From: Agromyces fucosus
Lineage (GTDB): Bacteria > Actinomycetota > Actinomycetes > Actinomycetales > Microbacteriaceae
Direction: 5' to 3'
NCBI RefSeq assembly: GCF_004134865.1
Contig: NZ_SDPO01000002.1
Span: forward strand, 992,001 to 1,056,000
DNA length: 64,000 bases
This document shows, piece by piece, positions 23,480-32,100 of this stretch. The translations under genes were made by a program, and so were the position numbers. Under the pieces are notes generated by a model, which worked only from the letters and a program-made list of their open reading frames with translations, was not told where the DNA came from and ran no database searches. The first letter of the stretch is position 1. Every line of letters starts with the position of its first letter.

Positions 23480-25567
23480 CTAGATCGCCAGCTCGGGGTG
23501 CAGCCGGCTGACGCTCCACATGCGCTGCCGGCCGGCGCTCCAGGCGCTGATCGCGAGCGAGCCCACGAGGATGCCGGCGAGCACGAGCACCGAAAGCCAC
23601 AGTCTAGAGTCCACCCCTCCGGTGATGAGCTCGCGCAGGCCGCTCACCACGTAGGAGGCGGGCATGTACGGATGCAGCCACTGGAAGAAGGCCGGCGTCG
23701 TCTCGACGGGGTAGGTGCCGCCCGACGAGCTGAGCTGCAGCATGAGCAGCACGAGGCTCACCACCCGGCCGGCGGCGGTGCCGAGCACGATGATGAACAT
23801 CTGCTGCAGCGCGAGGAAGGCGAGGGTCACGAGGTAGATGAACGCCGAGGTGCCGAGCCAGTACACCGGTTCGAGGCCGATGCCGTAGACCAGCACGAGC
23901 ACCATGATCACGACCTGGCCGAGACCGATCGCCATCGCGGGCAGGAAGCCGGTCATGACGGCGCGAAGGCCCGTGGCCGAGGCGGCGAGCGCCCGGGTCG
24001 GCAGCGCGCGCAGGATGAGCCACGTGATCAGCCCGCCGACGAAGGTCGCGAGGGCGATGAAGAACGGGGCGAAGCCCTCGCCGAAGCTCTTCGACTCGTT
24101 CTGCCAGCTCTCGTCGAGCTGCACTGGTGCTGCCATGACGTCGGCTTTCACCTCGATGTCGGTGGAGCTGAGCTGCGGCGCCTCCGCGGCGCCCTCGCCG
24201 AGCTTGTCGGCGAGCGTCCGGCTGCCGTCTGAGAGCTGCGCGGCACCCGAGGCGAGCGCGGTGCCGCCTGCGGCGAGCTCGCCGGTGCCGCTCACGAGGC
24301 CGTCGGTGCCGGAACTGAGCCGCGCGGCACCGTTCGCGATGGTCTGGGCGCCGGATGCCGCTTCGCCCGACTTCGTCGAGAGCGTCGACGCTCCGTCGCT
24401 CACCTGGGCGGCGCCCGCCGCGAGTTCCGCAGCCTTCGGGGCACCGGCCGTGAGTCCGGCGGAGAGCTGGTCGACGGCCCCGGCGTACTGGCTGCTGAGC
24501 CCGGCGTACCCCTGCACGGTCGGCAGGGCGGCCTGTGCCCCGCTGTTCAGCTCGCCGGCACCCGCCGAGATCGCCTGCACTGCCGGAAGAAGGCTGCTCG
24601 CGGGCAGGTCGGGGTTCGCCTGCATCTGCGCTGCGAGCGCTTCGAGCGAGCCCGAGAGTTGCTCCGTGCCGGCCGCGAGGTCGCCGGTCTTCGCCGCGAT
24701 CCCTGCTGCGCCGTCCGCGAGGCCGTGCGCCTTCTGGGCGAGCACGGCGGAGCCGTTCGCTGCGTCGTTCACCTTGCCCGAGAGCTCGGCCGCGCCGTTC
24801 GAGACCTGCGTCGCCCCGGCCGAGAGTGTGCCGGCACCCGAGGCGAGCTGCTGGAGGCCGTCGGCGAGGGTGCCGGTGCCGTCGGCGAGCTGCACCGCAC
24901 CCGCATCGAGGGTGCCGGCGCCGCTCGCGAGGTCGCCGAGGCCGACGACGAGTCGGCCGGCCCCGTCGTTCGCGGTGGCGATGCCGTCGGCGAGCGTCGT
25001 CGCTCCCTCGGCGGCGGAGCGGATGCCGTCGCCGGCGTCGTTCAACCCGATGAGCATCGCGTCGGCGGTCTGCTGGCCCACCTGTTCGGCCACGGTGTCG
25101 CGGAGCTGGATCATGGCCTGCTTGCCGAGTGTCGACGCGAGGAAGCTGTTCGAGTCGTTGTAGTCGACCTCGACGGTCGCGGGCTTCGGGTCGTCGGAGC
25201 CGACCGAGACGGCGCTGGCGGAGAAGTCGGCCGGGATCGTGACGGCGAAGTAGTAGTCGCCGTCGGTGACGCCGGTCGTGGCGTCCGCGGCATCCGTCAC
25301 CTGCCAGTCGAGGTCGTTCCGGCTCGTGAGCTCGTCGACGAGGTCGTCACCGGCGGTGATCGGCTCGCCGTCGCGGCTCGCGCCGACGTCTTCGTTCACG
25401 AGGGCGACGGGGAGGTTCTTCAACTCGTCGGTCGGCGCCCAGAACGCCCAGAGGTACAGGGCGCCGTAGATGAGGGGGATGAAGAGGAGCACGACGAGCG
25501 CGATCTTGGGCAGCGTGCCCTTGCCGAAGCGGCGCAGCTCCGTGCCGGAGGAGAGGAAGGCGAACAT
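23480..25567 (-). CDS. YhgE/Pip-family membrane protein
   Basis: A 695-aa protein with one N-terminal span, an extracytoplasmic YhgE_Nterm domain to about 170, and about 300 residues of 7-residue Ala/Gly/Ser/Leu repeats (Ala-x-Gly-Ala-x-x-Leu type). These form the heptad repeats of the phage-infection-protein (Pip) family. Five C-terminal ABC-2-like spans follow. Family members are phage receptors, ESX/type VII-associated proteins or ABC-2-type exporters. The start codon overlaps the stop of the ATPase gene by one base (TGATG), so the two are co-translated. Confidence 0.92.
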   Translation of the reverse strand: MFAFLSSGTELRRFGKGTLPKIALVVLLFIPLIYGALYLWAFWAPTDELKNLPVALVNEDVGASRDGEPITAGDDLVDELTSRNDLDWQVTDAADATTGVTDGDYYFAVTIPADFSASAVSVGSDDPKPATVEVDYNDSNSFLASTLGKQAMIQLRDTVAEQVGQQTADAMLIGLNDAGDGIRSAAEGATTLADGIATANDGAGRLVVGLGDLASGAGTLDAGAVQLADGTGTLADGLQQLASGAGTLSAGATQVSNGAAELSGKVNDAANGSAVLAQKAHGLADGAAGIAAKTGDLAAGTEQLSGSLEALAAQMQANPDLPASSLLPAVQAISAGAGELNSGAQAALPTVQGYAGLSSQYAGAVDQLSAGLTAGAPKAAELAAGAAQVSDGASTLSTKSGEAASGAQTIANGAARLSSGTDGLVSGTGELAAGGTALASGAAQLSDGSRTLADKLGEGAAEAPQLSSTDIEVKADVMAAPVQLDESWQNESKSFGEGFAPFFIALATFVGGLITWLILRALPTRALAASATGLRAVMTGFLPAMAIGLGQVVIMVLVLVYGIGLEPVYWLGTSAFIYLVTLAFLALQQMFIIVLGTAAGRVVSLVLLMLQLSSSGGTYPVETTPAFFQWLHPYMPASYVVSGLRELITGGVDSRLWLSVLVLAGILVGSLAISAWSAGRQRMWSVSRLHPELAI

Positions 25568-26298
25568 CAGGCGTGCTCCAGGATGAGGTCGAGGGCGTCG
25601 GGGTCGGCTTCTGCCGGAACCTCGGGCGCGGTGGTGGTGAGGTCGAAGGCGAGCGGCGCGATGCCGAGCTCGTTCCAGATGACGGTGTCGGGCGCGGCAG
25701 CGGATGCCACGACGGCGGTGCCCGCCCGCGTGATCGCGTCGAGGCGCTGCCAGAGCACGCGCCGAGCGGCGGGCGACTGCACCTGCTCGATCTGGTCGAA
25801 GAAGAGCACCTCGGGCTCGCTCATCATCGCGAGCGCGATGCGCAGCAGCACGGTCTGCACCTCGTCGAGGTCCCAGATGAGGGTGTCGACCGACGGCAGC
25901 TGCACGTTCCCGAAGACGGGGGCGAGCACGCGCCGGAGCTCCGCGTCGTCGGTGCGGCGCACGATCGCCCACCAGGGCGCCAGCCAGGCGGCGCGCTCGC
26001 GGATCGCGGCACCGACGGTGACCGACTCCTCGAGGGTGTCGATGCCCTGGAACCCGGCGATCGCGGTGGCGCGCTGCACGGGTCGCGCGCGGCGCGGCAA
26101 TTCGTAGCCGAGCGTCTCTGCGGTGCCGCTCGAGGGCTTCATGCGGCCGGCCAGCGTGAGCAGCAGGCAGGTGCGACCGCTGCCGGCCGGGCCGTGCAGC
26201 ACGGTGAGGCCGCGGTCGGCGACGAGGTTGACGGGGCCGTAGACGGGGCCGCGCTTGGAGTGGAGGGCGAGTTCGTGCGCCCGCACGATGATCGACAC
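25567..26298 (-). CDS. ABC-type ATP-binding protein partner of YhgE
   Basis: A 243-aa protein with Walker A Gly-Pro-Ala-Gly-Ser-Gly-Arg-Thr (Arg instead of the invariant Lys) and Walker B Val-Leu-Phe-Phe-Asp-Gln-Ile, with Gln in place of the catalytic Glu. The signature motif (Trp-Asp-Leu-Asp-Glu-Val-Gln) has lost LSGGQ. Hydrolysis is therefore probably weak or absent. GTG 26298 has GAAGGA in front. Upstream lies a perfect palindrome. The gene order ATPase-YhgE-TetR is seen in other Actinobacteria. A regulatory rather than transport role is possible. Confidence 0.82.
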   Translation of the reverse strand: MSIIVRAHELALHSKRGPVYGPVNLVADRGLTVLHGPAGSGRTCLLLTLAGRMKPSSGTAETLGYELPRRARPVQRATAIAGFQGIDTLEESVTVGAAIRERAAWLAPWWAIVRRTDDAELRRVLAPVFGNVQLPSVDTLIWDLDEVQTVLLRIALAMMSEPEVLFFDQIEQVQSPAARRVLWQRLDAITRAGTAVVASAAAPDTVIWNELGIAPLAFDLTTTAPEVPAEADPDALDLILEHA

Positions 26299-26318
26299 GA
26301 TGCATCCTTCGGACTTGT

Positions 26319-26332
26319 ACTGACTAGTCAGT
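26319..26332. promoter_or_regulatory. perfect 14-bp palindrome, probable TetR operator
   Basis: ACTGACTAGTCAGT is self-complementary over all 14 bases and lies 20 bp upstream of the ATPase start. It is the only such site in the gap 26299-26384 and is the expected type of operator for the TetR gene at the end of the operon. Confidence 0.85.
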
Positions 26333-26384
26333 TTAGATCCGTGACGCGGAAATGGCAACCCGGCCGGGTCGTCGACGCTCCCGC

Positions 26385-27287
26385 CTACGCGAGAGCGCTG
26401 GAGAGCACCCGCGGCGGCACGCCGCGCCACGGGAACGCCGGGGCGCCGCCGACCTCGACCTCGACGCCGAGGAGGGCGCCGTCGGCATCGGTCGGATCCG
26501 GCAGCCCGATGCTCGCCGTCGTGATCACGAGCAGCCGGTCGACGAGCGCCACGGCCGTCGGCCGCTTCGCCGGGAGCTCGATCGTCTCGAGCAGCACGCC
26601 GCTCGGCGAGTAGCGGCGCACCTCGGCGGCGTCCCAGACCGCCACCCAGAGCATGCCCTCGAGGTCGATCGCCAGGCCGTCGGGGTTGCCGCCCTCGACC
26701 CGGCACACGGTGCGCCGGTTGCCGAGCGCGCCGTCGGGCGCGACGTCGAAGGCCTCGATGCTCCGGTGCGGCAGCGTGTCGATGTAGTACAGCGTCTCGC
26801 CGGTGGGATCGAACGCGAGCCCGTTCGAGACGGTCACGCCACCGAGGCGCTCGGTCGCCACCCCGTCGGCGTCGAAGCTCCAGAGCGAGCAATGCGGGTC
26901 CCTCGGCATCGACTGGCTGCCCACCCAGAAGCGGCCGAGCGGGTCGGCCCCACCGTCGTTCATGTAGTCGTCGCCCGAGGCGATGCCGACCGCGATCGGC
27001 GAGACGACACCGTCGTCGCCCACATGCACGAGCCCCTGGTCGACGGCCACGGCCCAGCCGGCGCCTCGTTCGGCGAGCGGCACGGGCGCGCCGATCTGCC
27101 GCCCGACGATCGTCGCGGTCGTCGGCACCACCATTCCGCCGTCGAGACGCCCGCGGTGGAACGCACCGGTCGCCATGTCGATCCAGCCGAGGCCGCCGTC
27201 ACGGCCGTCCCAACGCGGGGACTCGGCCTGGACGTACCGCTCGGCGGAGATGATCTCGACGGTTCGTGAGGGAGTGGAGCGCGACAT
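26385..27287 (-). CDS. SMP-30/gluconolactonase-family lactonase
   Basis: A 300-aa six-bladed beta-propeller enzyme. Metal-site residues are visible: an early Glu in Ala-Glu-Ser-Pro-Arg-Trp, an Asn/Asp set in Met-Asn-Asp-Gly-Gly-Ala-Asp, and Ser-Asn-Gly-Leu-Ala-Phe with Asn. These hydrolyse sugar lactones to aldonates. ATG 27287 is preferred over ATG 27296 because GAAGGA is then correctly spaced. It diverges from the DapA-family gene. Together with the SDR and the enolase-superfamily dehydratase it would supply the lactonase step of an oxidative sugar pathway. Confidence 0.9.
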   Translation of the reverse strand: MSRSTPSRTVEIISAERYVQAESPRWDGRDGGLGWIDMATGAFHRGRLDGGMVVPTTATIVGRQIGAPVPLAERGAGWAVAVDQGLVHVGDDGVVSPIAVGIASGDDYMNDGGADPLGRFWVGSQSMPRDPHCSLWSFDADGVATERLGGVTVSNGLAFDPTGETLYYIDTLPHRSIEAFDVAPDGALGNRRTVCRVEGGNPDGLAIDLEGMLWVAVWDAAEVRRYSPSGVLLETIELPAKRPTAVALVDRLLVITTASIGLPDPTDADGALLGVEVEVGGAPAFPWRGVPPRVLSSALA

Positions 27288-27314
27288 CCGTGTCATCCTT
27301 CGGTGGTGGTGTTA

Positions 27315-27345
27315 CCCGATATGTGGCAGGCTATCTCACAATATG
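27315..27345. promoter_or_regulatory. ATATGTG...CACAATAT dyad between lactonase and DapA-family genes
   Basis: The 112-bp divergent region contains ATATGTG and CACAATAT about 13 bp apart as an imperfect inverted repeat, in AT-rich DNA unlike its surroundings. It is a candidate site for a catabolic regulator, perhaps the IclR protein encoded at 37728. Confidence 0.5.
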
Positions 27346-27399
27346 AATGTCAGTTGCGAGACTGGCAGAAGCAACGACGCTGAAGTGAGGAACTGGCCG

Positions 27400-28317
27400 A
27401 TGGCCCCGATGCTCCATGGCTTGATGCCGATTCTTGCCACCCCGTTCGATGAATCAGGCGCGCTCGACCGCCCCAGCCTGCGCCGACTGGTCGAGTTCCA
27501 GCTCGCCTCCGGCGTGGACGGCGTCGCCGTCTTCGGCATGGCGAGCGAGGGCTTCGCCCTCACGGCCGCCGAGCGGCGCACCATCCTCTCCGACGTCGTC
27601 GAACTCGTCGACGGCCGCGTGCCCGTCATCGCCGGGGTCAACGGCACCTCGACCGCGACCTCGATCGAGCAGTCGCTCATCGCACAGGAGGGCGGCGCGG
27701 ACGCGCTCATGGTGCTGCCGCCGTTCATGGTGAAGCCGCCCGCCGCGAGCCTCGTCGACTTCTACGCCGAGGTCGCCGCCGCCACCTCCCTCTCGGTCAT
27801 GGTGCAGGACGCGCCCGGCGTGACGGGCGTCGCCATGGCCCCGTCGCTCATCGCCGAGCTCTCCCGCCTCGACGGCGTCGACTCGGTGAAGATCGAGGCT
27901 CCCCCGACGGCGCCCAAGGTCGGCGCGGTCGTCGAGGCGATCGGCGACGCCGACTTCGCCGTGCTCGGCGGGCAGAACGCGCAGTTCTGCCTCGAGGAGT
28001 ACGCGCGCGGCGCGGTCGGCACGATGCCGGCCTGCGAGTTCGCCGACCTGCTCGCGCCGGTGCTCGAGCAGTTCATCACCGGGCGCGTCGACGAGGCGCG
28101 CGCCGGGTTCCGACGTATGCTCCCCCTCGTGCTGGTGGGCCTGCAGGGCGGCATCGCGTGGGCGGTGCACAAGGAGGTGCTCGTGGCGCGCGGCATCATC
28201 GACCACGCCACCGTGCGCTACCCGGCCGCCCGACTCGACGCCGGCAGCCGCGCCGCCGTCGACCTCGTGATCGAGGAGCTCGACCTCCCGCCGCTGCCCA
28301 CCGCGGTGCGCGTGTGA
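27400..28317 (+). CDS. DapA-family (dihydrodipicolinate synthase-like) lyase
   Basis: A 305-aa TIM-barrel protein with the Schiff-base Lys164 in Asp-Ser-Val-Lys-Ile-Glu. The conserved catalytic Tyr of the YNxP motif is Gln136 (Val-Gln-Asp-Ala-Pro-Gly), and the GTTGE loop is Gly-Met-Ala-Ser-Glu-Gly. It is therefore not a lysine-pathway DapA; its context points to a 2-keto-3-deoxy sugar-acid aldolase or dehydratase. ATG 27400 has GAGG in front. The following SDR overlaps it by GTGA, so they form an operon divergent from the lactonase gene. Confidence 0.87.
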   Translation: MAPMLHGLMPILATPFDESGALDRPSLRRLVEFQLASGVDGVAVFGMASEGFALTAAERRTILSDVVELVDGRVPVIAGVNGTSTATSIEQSLIAQEGGADALMVLPPFMVKPPAASLVDFYAEVAAATSLSVMVQDAPGVTGVAMAPSLIAELSRLDGVDSVKIEAPPTAPKVGAVVEAIGDADFAVLGGQNAQFCLEEYARGAVGTMPACEFADLLAPVLEQFITGRVDEARAGFRRMLPLVLVGLQGGIAWAVHKEVLVARGIIDHATVRYPAARLDAGSRAAVDLVIEELDLPPLPTAVRV

Positions 28318-29033
28318 CCCGCCGCGGCGTCCTGCTGATCGGCGGCGGCTCCGACATCGGGCTCGCGATCGCCCGTGCCTTCGCCGAGCAGGGCGACGCG
28401 GTCGTCGGCGTCGGGCTCGAGACATCCGCCGACCCCGTCTTCGAACGGTACCTCGTCGCCGACTGCAGCCGAGCGGATGCCGCGGCGCAGGCCGTCGCCG
28501 ACGCCGAGCTCGCGCTCGGCCGGCTCGACGTCGTGGTGCTCGCCGCCGCCCGCATGCCCATCGGCCGTGCCGACGCCACGAGCGACGAGGACTGGCGGGG
28601 GTCCCTCGGGGCGACGCTCGACTCCGCGTTCTTCGTGGCACGTGCGGCGCTGCCTCGCCTCGCCTCGGGCTCGTCGATCGTCGCGGTCACCTCGGTGAAC
28701 GCCTCGCTCGCGGCCCCGGCGCTGCCGGCCTACGCCGCCGCCAAGGCCGGCGTCGAGGGCCTCGTGCGCCAGCTCGCCCTCGACTACGGCCCCCGCGGGA
28801 TCCGGGTCAACGCGGTGGCACCCGGAAGCATCTCGGCGACCGACACCGGCGAGAGCGAGGGCTACCCGCTCGGCCGCATCGGCCGCCCCGAAGAGGTCGC
28901 CGCCGTCGTGGCGTTCCTCGGCTCCGACGCCTCCTCGTTCGTCACGGGCACGACCATCGCCGTCGACGGCGGGCTGTCGATCTCGTCGCCCGCCGCCTGG
29001 CTGAAGCCCGCCCTGCGCGACCGCTGGCTCTGA
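28314..29033 (+). CDS. SDR-family oxidoreductase
   Basis: A 239-aa short-chain dehydrogenase. The cofactor loop is Gly-Gly-Gly-Ser-Asp-Ile-Gly, the catalytic pair is Tyr-Ala-Ala-Ala-Lys, and the late motif is Arg-Val-Asn-Ala-Val-Ala-Pro-Gly. Asn-Ala-Ala-Gly of the classical family is degenerate (Leu-Ala-Ala-Ala-Arg). The GTG start overlaps the stop of the preceding lyase gene (GTGA), so translation is coupled. In this setting it may oxidise a sugar to its lactone or a keto-deoxy acid. The exact substrate is unknown. Confidence 0.9.
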   Translation: MTRRGVLLIGGGSDIGLAIARAFAEQGDAVVGVGLETSADPVFERYLVADCSRADAAAQAVADAELALGRLDVVVLAAARMPIGRADATSDEDWRGSLGATLDSAFFVARAALPRLASGSSIVAVTSVNASLAAPALPAYAAAKAGVEGLVRQLALDYGPRGIRVNAVAPGSISATDTGESEGYPLGRIGRPEEVAAVVAFLGSDASSFVTGTTIAVDGGLSISSPAAWLKPALRDRWL

Positions 29034-29099
29034 GCCCCGGTCCGGCGCCCGGCGCCCGGCGCTGCACGCCACCTGCTCATCGCTGCGCCTTCCGCAGCA

Positions 29100-29144
29100 G
29101 AACGCCTGCCGGCCGGTGCTCTCGCACTCGGCCGGCAGGCGTTC
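29100..29144. terminator. 16-bp hairpin between convergent genes
   Basis: Arms 29100-29115 and 29129-29144 are exact complements with a 13-nt loop. The hairpin sits 4 bp beyond the stop of the large exported-protein gene and 66 bp beyond the SDR stop. Confidence 0.82.
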
Positions 29145-29148
29145 GCCG

Positions 29149-32100
29149 TCAGTTCCCGACGCGGACGAATTGCGCGGCGCTGACCCGGTGGAACGAGGTG
29201 TTGCGGACCTCCAGTCGCACGACGCCGACCGCACCGGCGTCGTACCGGAACGTGCCGAGCGGACGCCACGCAGCCGCCCCGACGGTCTGGTCCACGATGA
29301 CCTCGGTGCTGCCGCCCTGATGCTCGACGATGTAGGCCGCTGATGTCGTCGTCGTCGGGTTCGTCGGATACCAGACGGAGACCCGGTACTCGCCGGCGTC
29401 CGGCAGGTCCACCTGCCAGGTCACCGTGCTGCCCACCGAATCGACGTCGCTGTAGCGGGTGCGAGTGCCGTTCCAGCCCGCCAGGCCGCTCGGGAACCAC
29501 AACCCGGTCTCCAGGTAGCCGGGCCACGGCGACTGCGTGTGGGCGATCACGCCCTCGTCGGCGACCCGCACCAGCACGCCGCGACGCAGGGTCCCGTCGA
29601 GTCGCGCCTCGAACCGGGTCGTGGATCCCGGCTTCACGGCCGCGCCCGCGGTCACCGTCCAGGTGTGGGTCAGGTCGGAGCGCGGCGGCACCTCGATCAC
29701 GACGTCCTTCTGGCCGACGGTCCACCCCGAGAAGCCGAAGAGCGACAGCGTGCCGCGCAGGGGGGTGACGCCGGTGTTGATCACCAGAGCCGTCAGTCGC
29801 GCGGTGGCGCCCGGGCCGCTGATGATCGCGGTGTCGGTGGTCAGCGACACCAGTCGGCGGCTGTCGATCACCTCGATGGACGCGGGCCGCAGTTCGAGGG
29901 GGTCGCCCTCGGCGACCGACACGGATGCCTCGACCTGGACCTCGCCCGGCGGCGTGCCGGGCGCGATGATCGCCGCCGACTCCACCCGGGCGAACCCCTG
30001 GGGCGGAACGGAGACCGCCGGCACCGCACCGTCGAGCTGCCACCCGGCAGGCAGCGTCAGGGCCACCTCACCGGCGAACGGGTCGTCGCTCGCATTGCGC
30101 ACCTCGAACATGAGCGGCACCCGGTCGCCGGCCGTGCTCGTCGCCTGCGCGACCACGTCGCCTGCGATCGGGGCATCGGCGCCGCCGATGCGACCGGGCA
30201 CGCGCAGCGTGACCTCCTCGGTGGTCTTGGCGCCGACCGTGATCGTATAGCTGAACGCGTCGGCCGACGAGGCGACCGGGATCGTCCACTCGTACGGGTA
30301 GCCCTTCGACGCCGCCTGCTTCACGGGTTCGTCGCCGATGCGGTAGCCGAGGGTGGCCGGCTCCTCCGTGTCGATCTGCACGTAGGCGTCGTATCCGTCG
30401 CCGCCGGGTCGCACGAGGAGCACGCCGCGGGCGAGGCCGTAGTCGGTGCCCGGGTCGGAGTCGACCTCGTGGAAGCTGTCGGTGCCGCGATCGACGAGGT
30501 CGTCGAACGGCTGCGCCGGCCGGTCGACCGTGACGCCGCGGACGACGAGGGCGACGAGCCCGTGGCCGGGCACTCGCACCTTGATGCGTCCGCCGGCGGC
30601 GACCTGCGCCGAACGGGTGCCGTCGGCGGCCACCACCTCGACCGCGGGGGCGTCGCCGCCCGTCAGCCCGGTGAGCTCACCGGTGAGGTCGACGACGACG
30701 AACTGCGCATCGGCCGCCGAGTTCGTGAGGCTCACGTACAGGGCGTCGTTCCCGACCCCGGTCATCCAGTTGACCAACGGGTTGTCGAGCGAGATCAGGC
30801 CGGCCGGGAAGTACGGCCACACGCCGTCCTCGCCGAAGAAGGTGCCGGGGGCGTGCCCGTAGGCGAAGTACTTGAAGTACGCGAAGTCGGCCTCGAAGAC
30901 GTGCGGGAAGTCGATCTGCCCTGCACTGCGGTAGAAGCTCTCGTTGATGAGGTAGTCCATCGCGAGGCCGAGCTGGGCGGGTGCGTGGTGGAAGTAGTAG
31001 CCGGTGATCCCGACCGGGCCGCTCGTCGCGAAGTCGGGCTTCATCTGCGCGACCTGGAACTGGCGGCTGTAGTAGCCGGGGTAGGTGGTGAATCGGCCGA
31101 TGACCATGTTGTGCGCGACGTCGGCGAGCAGCGGGTCGCCGGCGTGGTGAGCCAGCCGCAGCAGGGCGCCGGCCCAGCACGGGTTGAAGACGTACCCGCC
31201 GCCGGGATCGGTCAGCGAACTGGTCCCGAGCTTGAACGACGACAGCGCCTCGAACGTGAGGCCGGTCGGCGAGACGTACCAGGCGGGCACGGTCTCGGGC
31301 GCGACATCCGTCGTCGGATAGTCGGGAAGCGACGATCGCGACTCCCAGTCGTACTGCTGCACGACCACGTGCCCCTCGGGCACCGTGATCGTCTGGTCGG
31401 GCACCGGCCGAACCGCCGTCTGCGTGATGAATCGCTGCGCCTCGCGATGCGCGCCCTCGAGGAACACGGCCTCGCCGGTCAGCTCGAACAGCACCAGGAG
31501 GTCGACCCAGTACTTCGAGAAGCTGTAGGCGAATCCACCGGGCGGCTGCCCGTTGCCGCGGTACGGCGTGAGGATCTCCTCCTGCACGTAGCGCCGGCCG
31601 ATCAGGGTCGCCTCGGTCAGGTAGGCCGGGTCGCCGGTCAGCTGATAGGTGGCCAGGGCGGTCGCGAACGGTGCCCGGCTCTGCCCGACGACGCCGGCCT
31701 TGGTGGCCTGCACCGCGAGCCGCTGGAAGGCCGCGTTGCGCCCGTGGGTGAGCTGGGACAGCGCCGCGAGGTTCACCGCGTCGGTGGGGATCCGGCCGAT
31801 CCGGTACTGCGTCTTGTCGTTGTAGACCGAGCCGCCGATGACGGGCGAGTGGCCGATCCCCTTGCGCGACAGCTGGTACTCGAGGGCGGGCCGGGCTCGG
31901 CGGTCGTAGAGGGTGCCGTCGGCGGTGCCGGTCAGGTAGTGCGCCGAGAGCAGCACGCCGCTTGCCGCGGTGCGCACCGCGTCTTCGTTCTCGACGTCGA
32001 CGAATCCCTTGGCGCGGTTCCACCAACCTGAGTAGGAGGGGATGAAGTCGACCGAGTCGTCGCCGTCGGGCTCGATCGCGATGAGCTCCGTCATCGCGTG

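Noticed and set aside
29539..32031. An 830-codon plus-strand frame opposite the large exported protein
   Set aside because: Low-complexity Arg/Gly/Val/Glu-rich antisense translation with no recognisable fold. The minus-strand frame has a Tat signal and domains.
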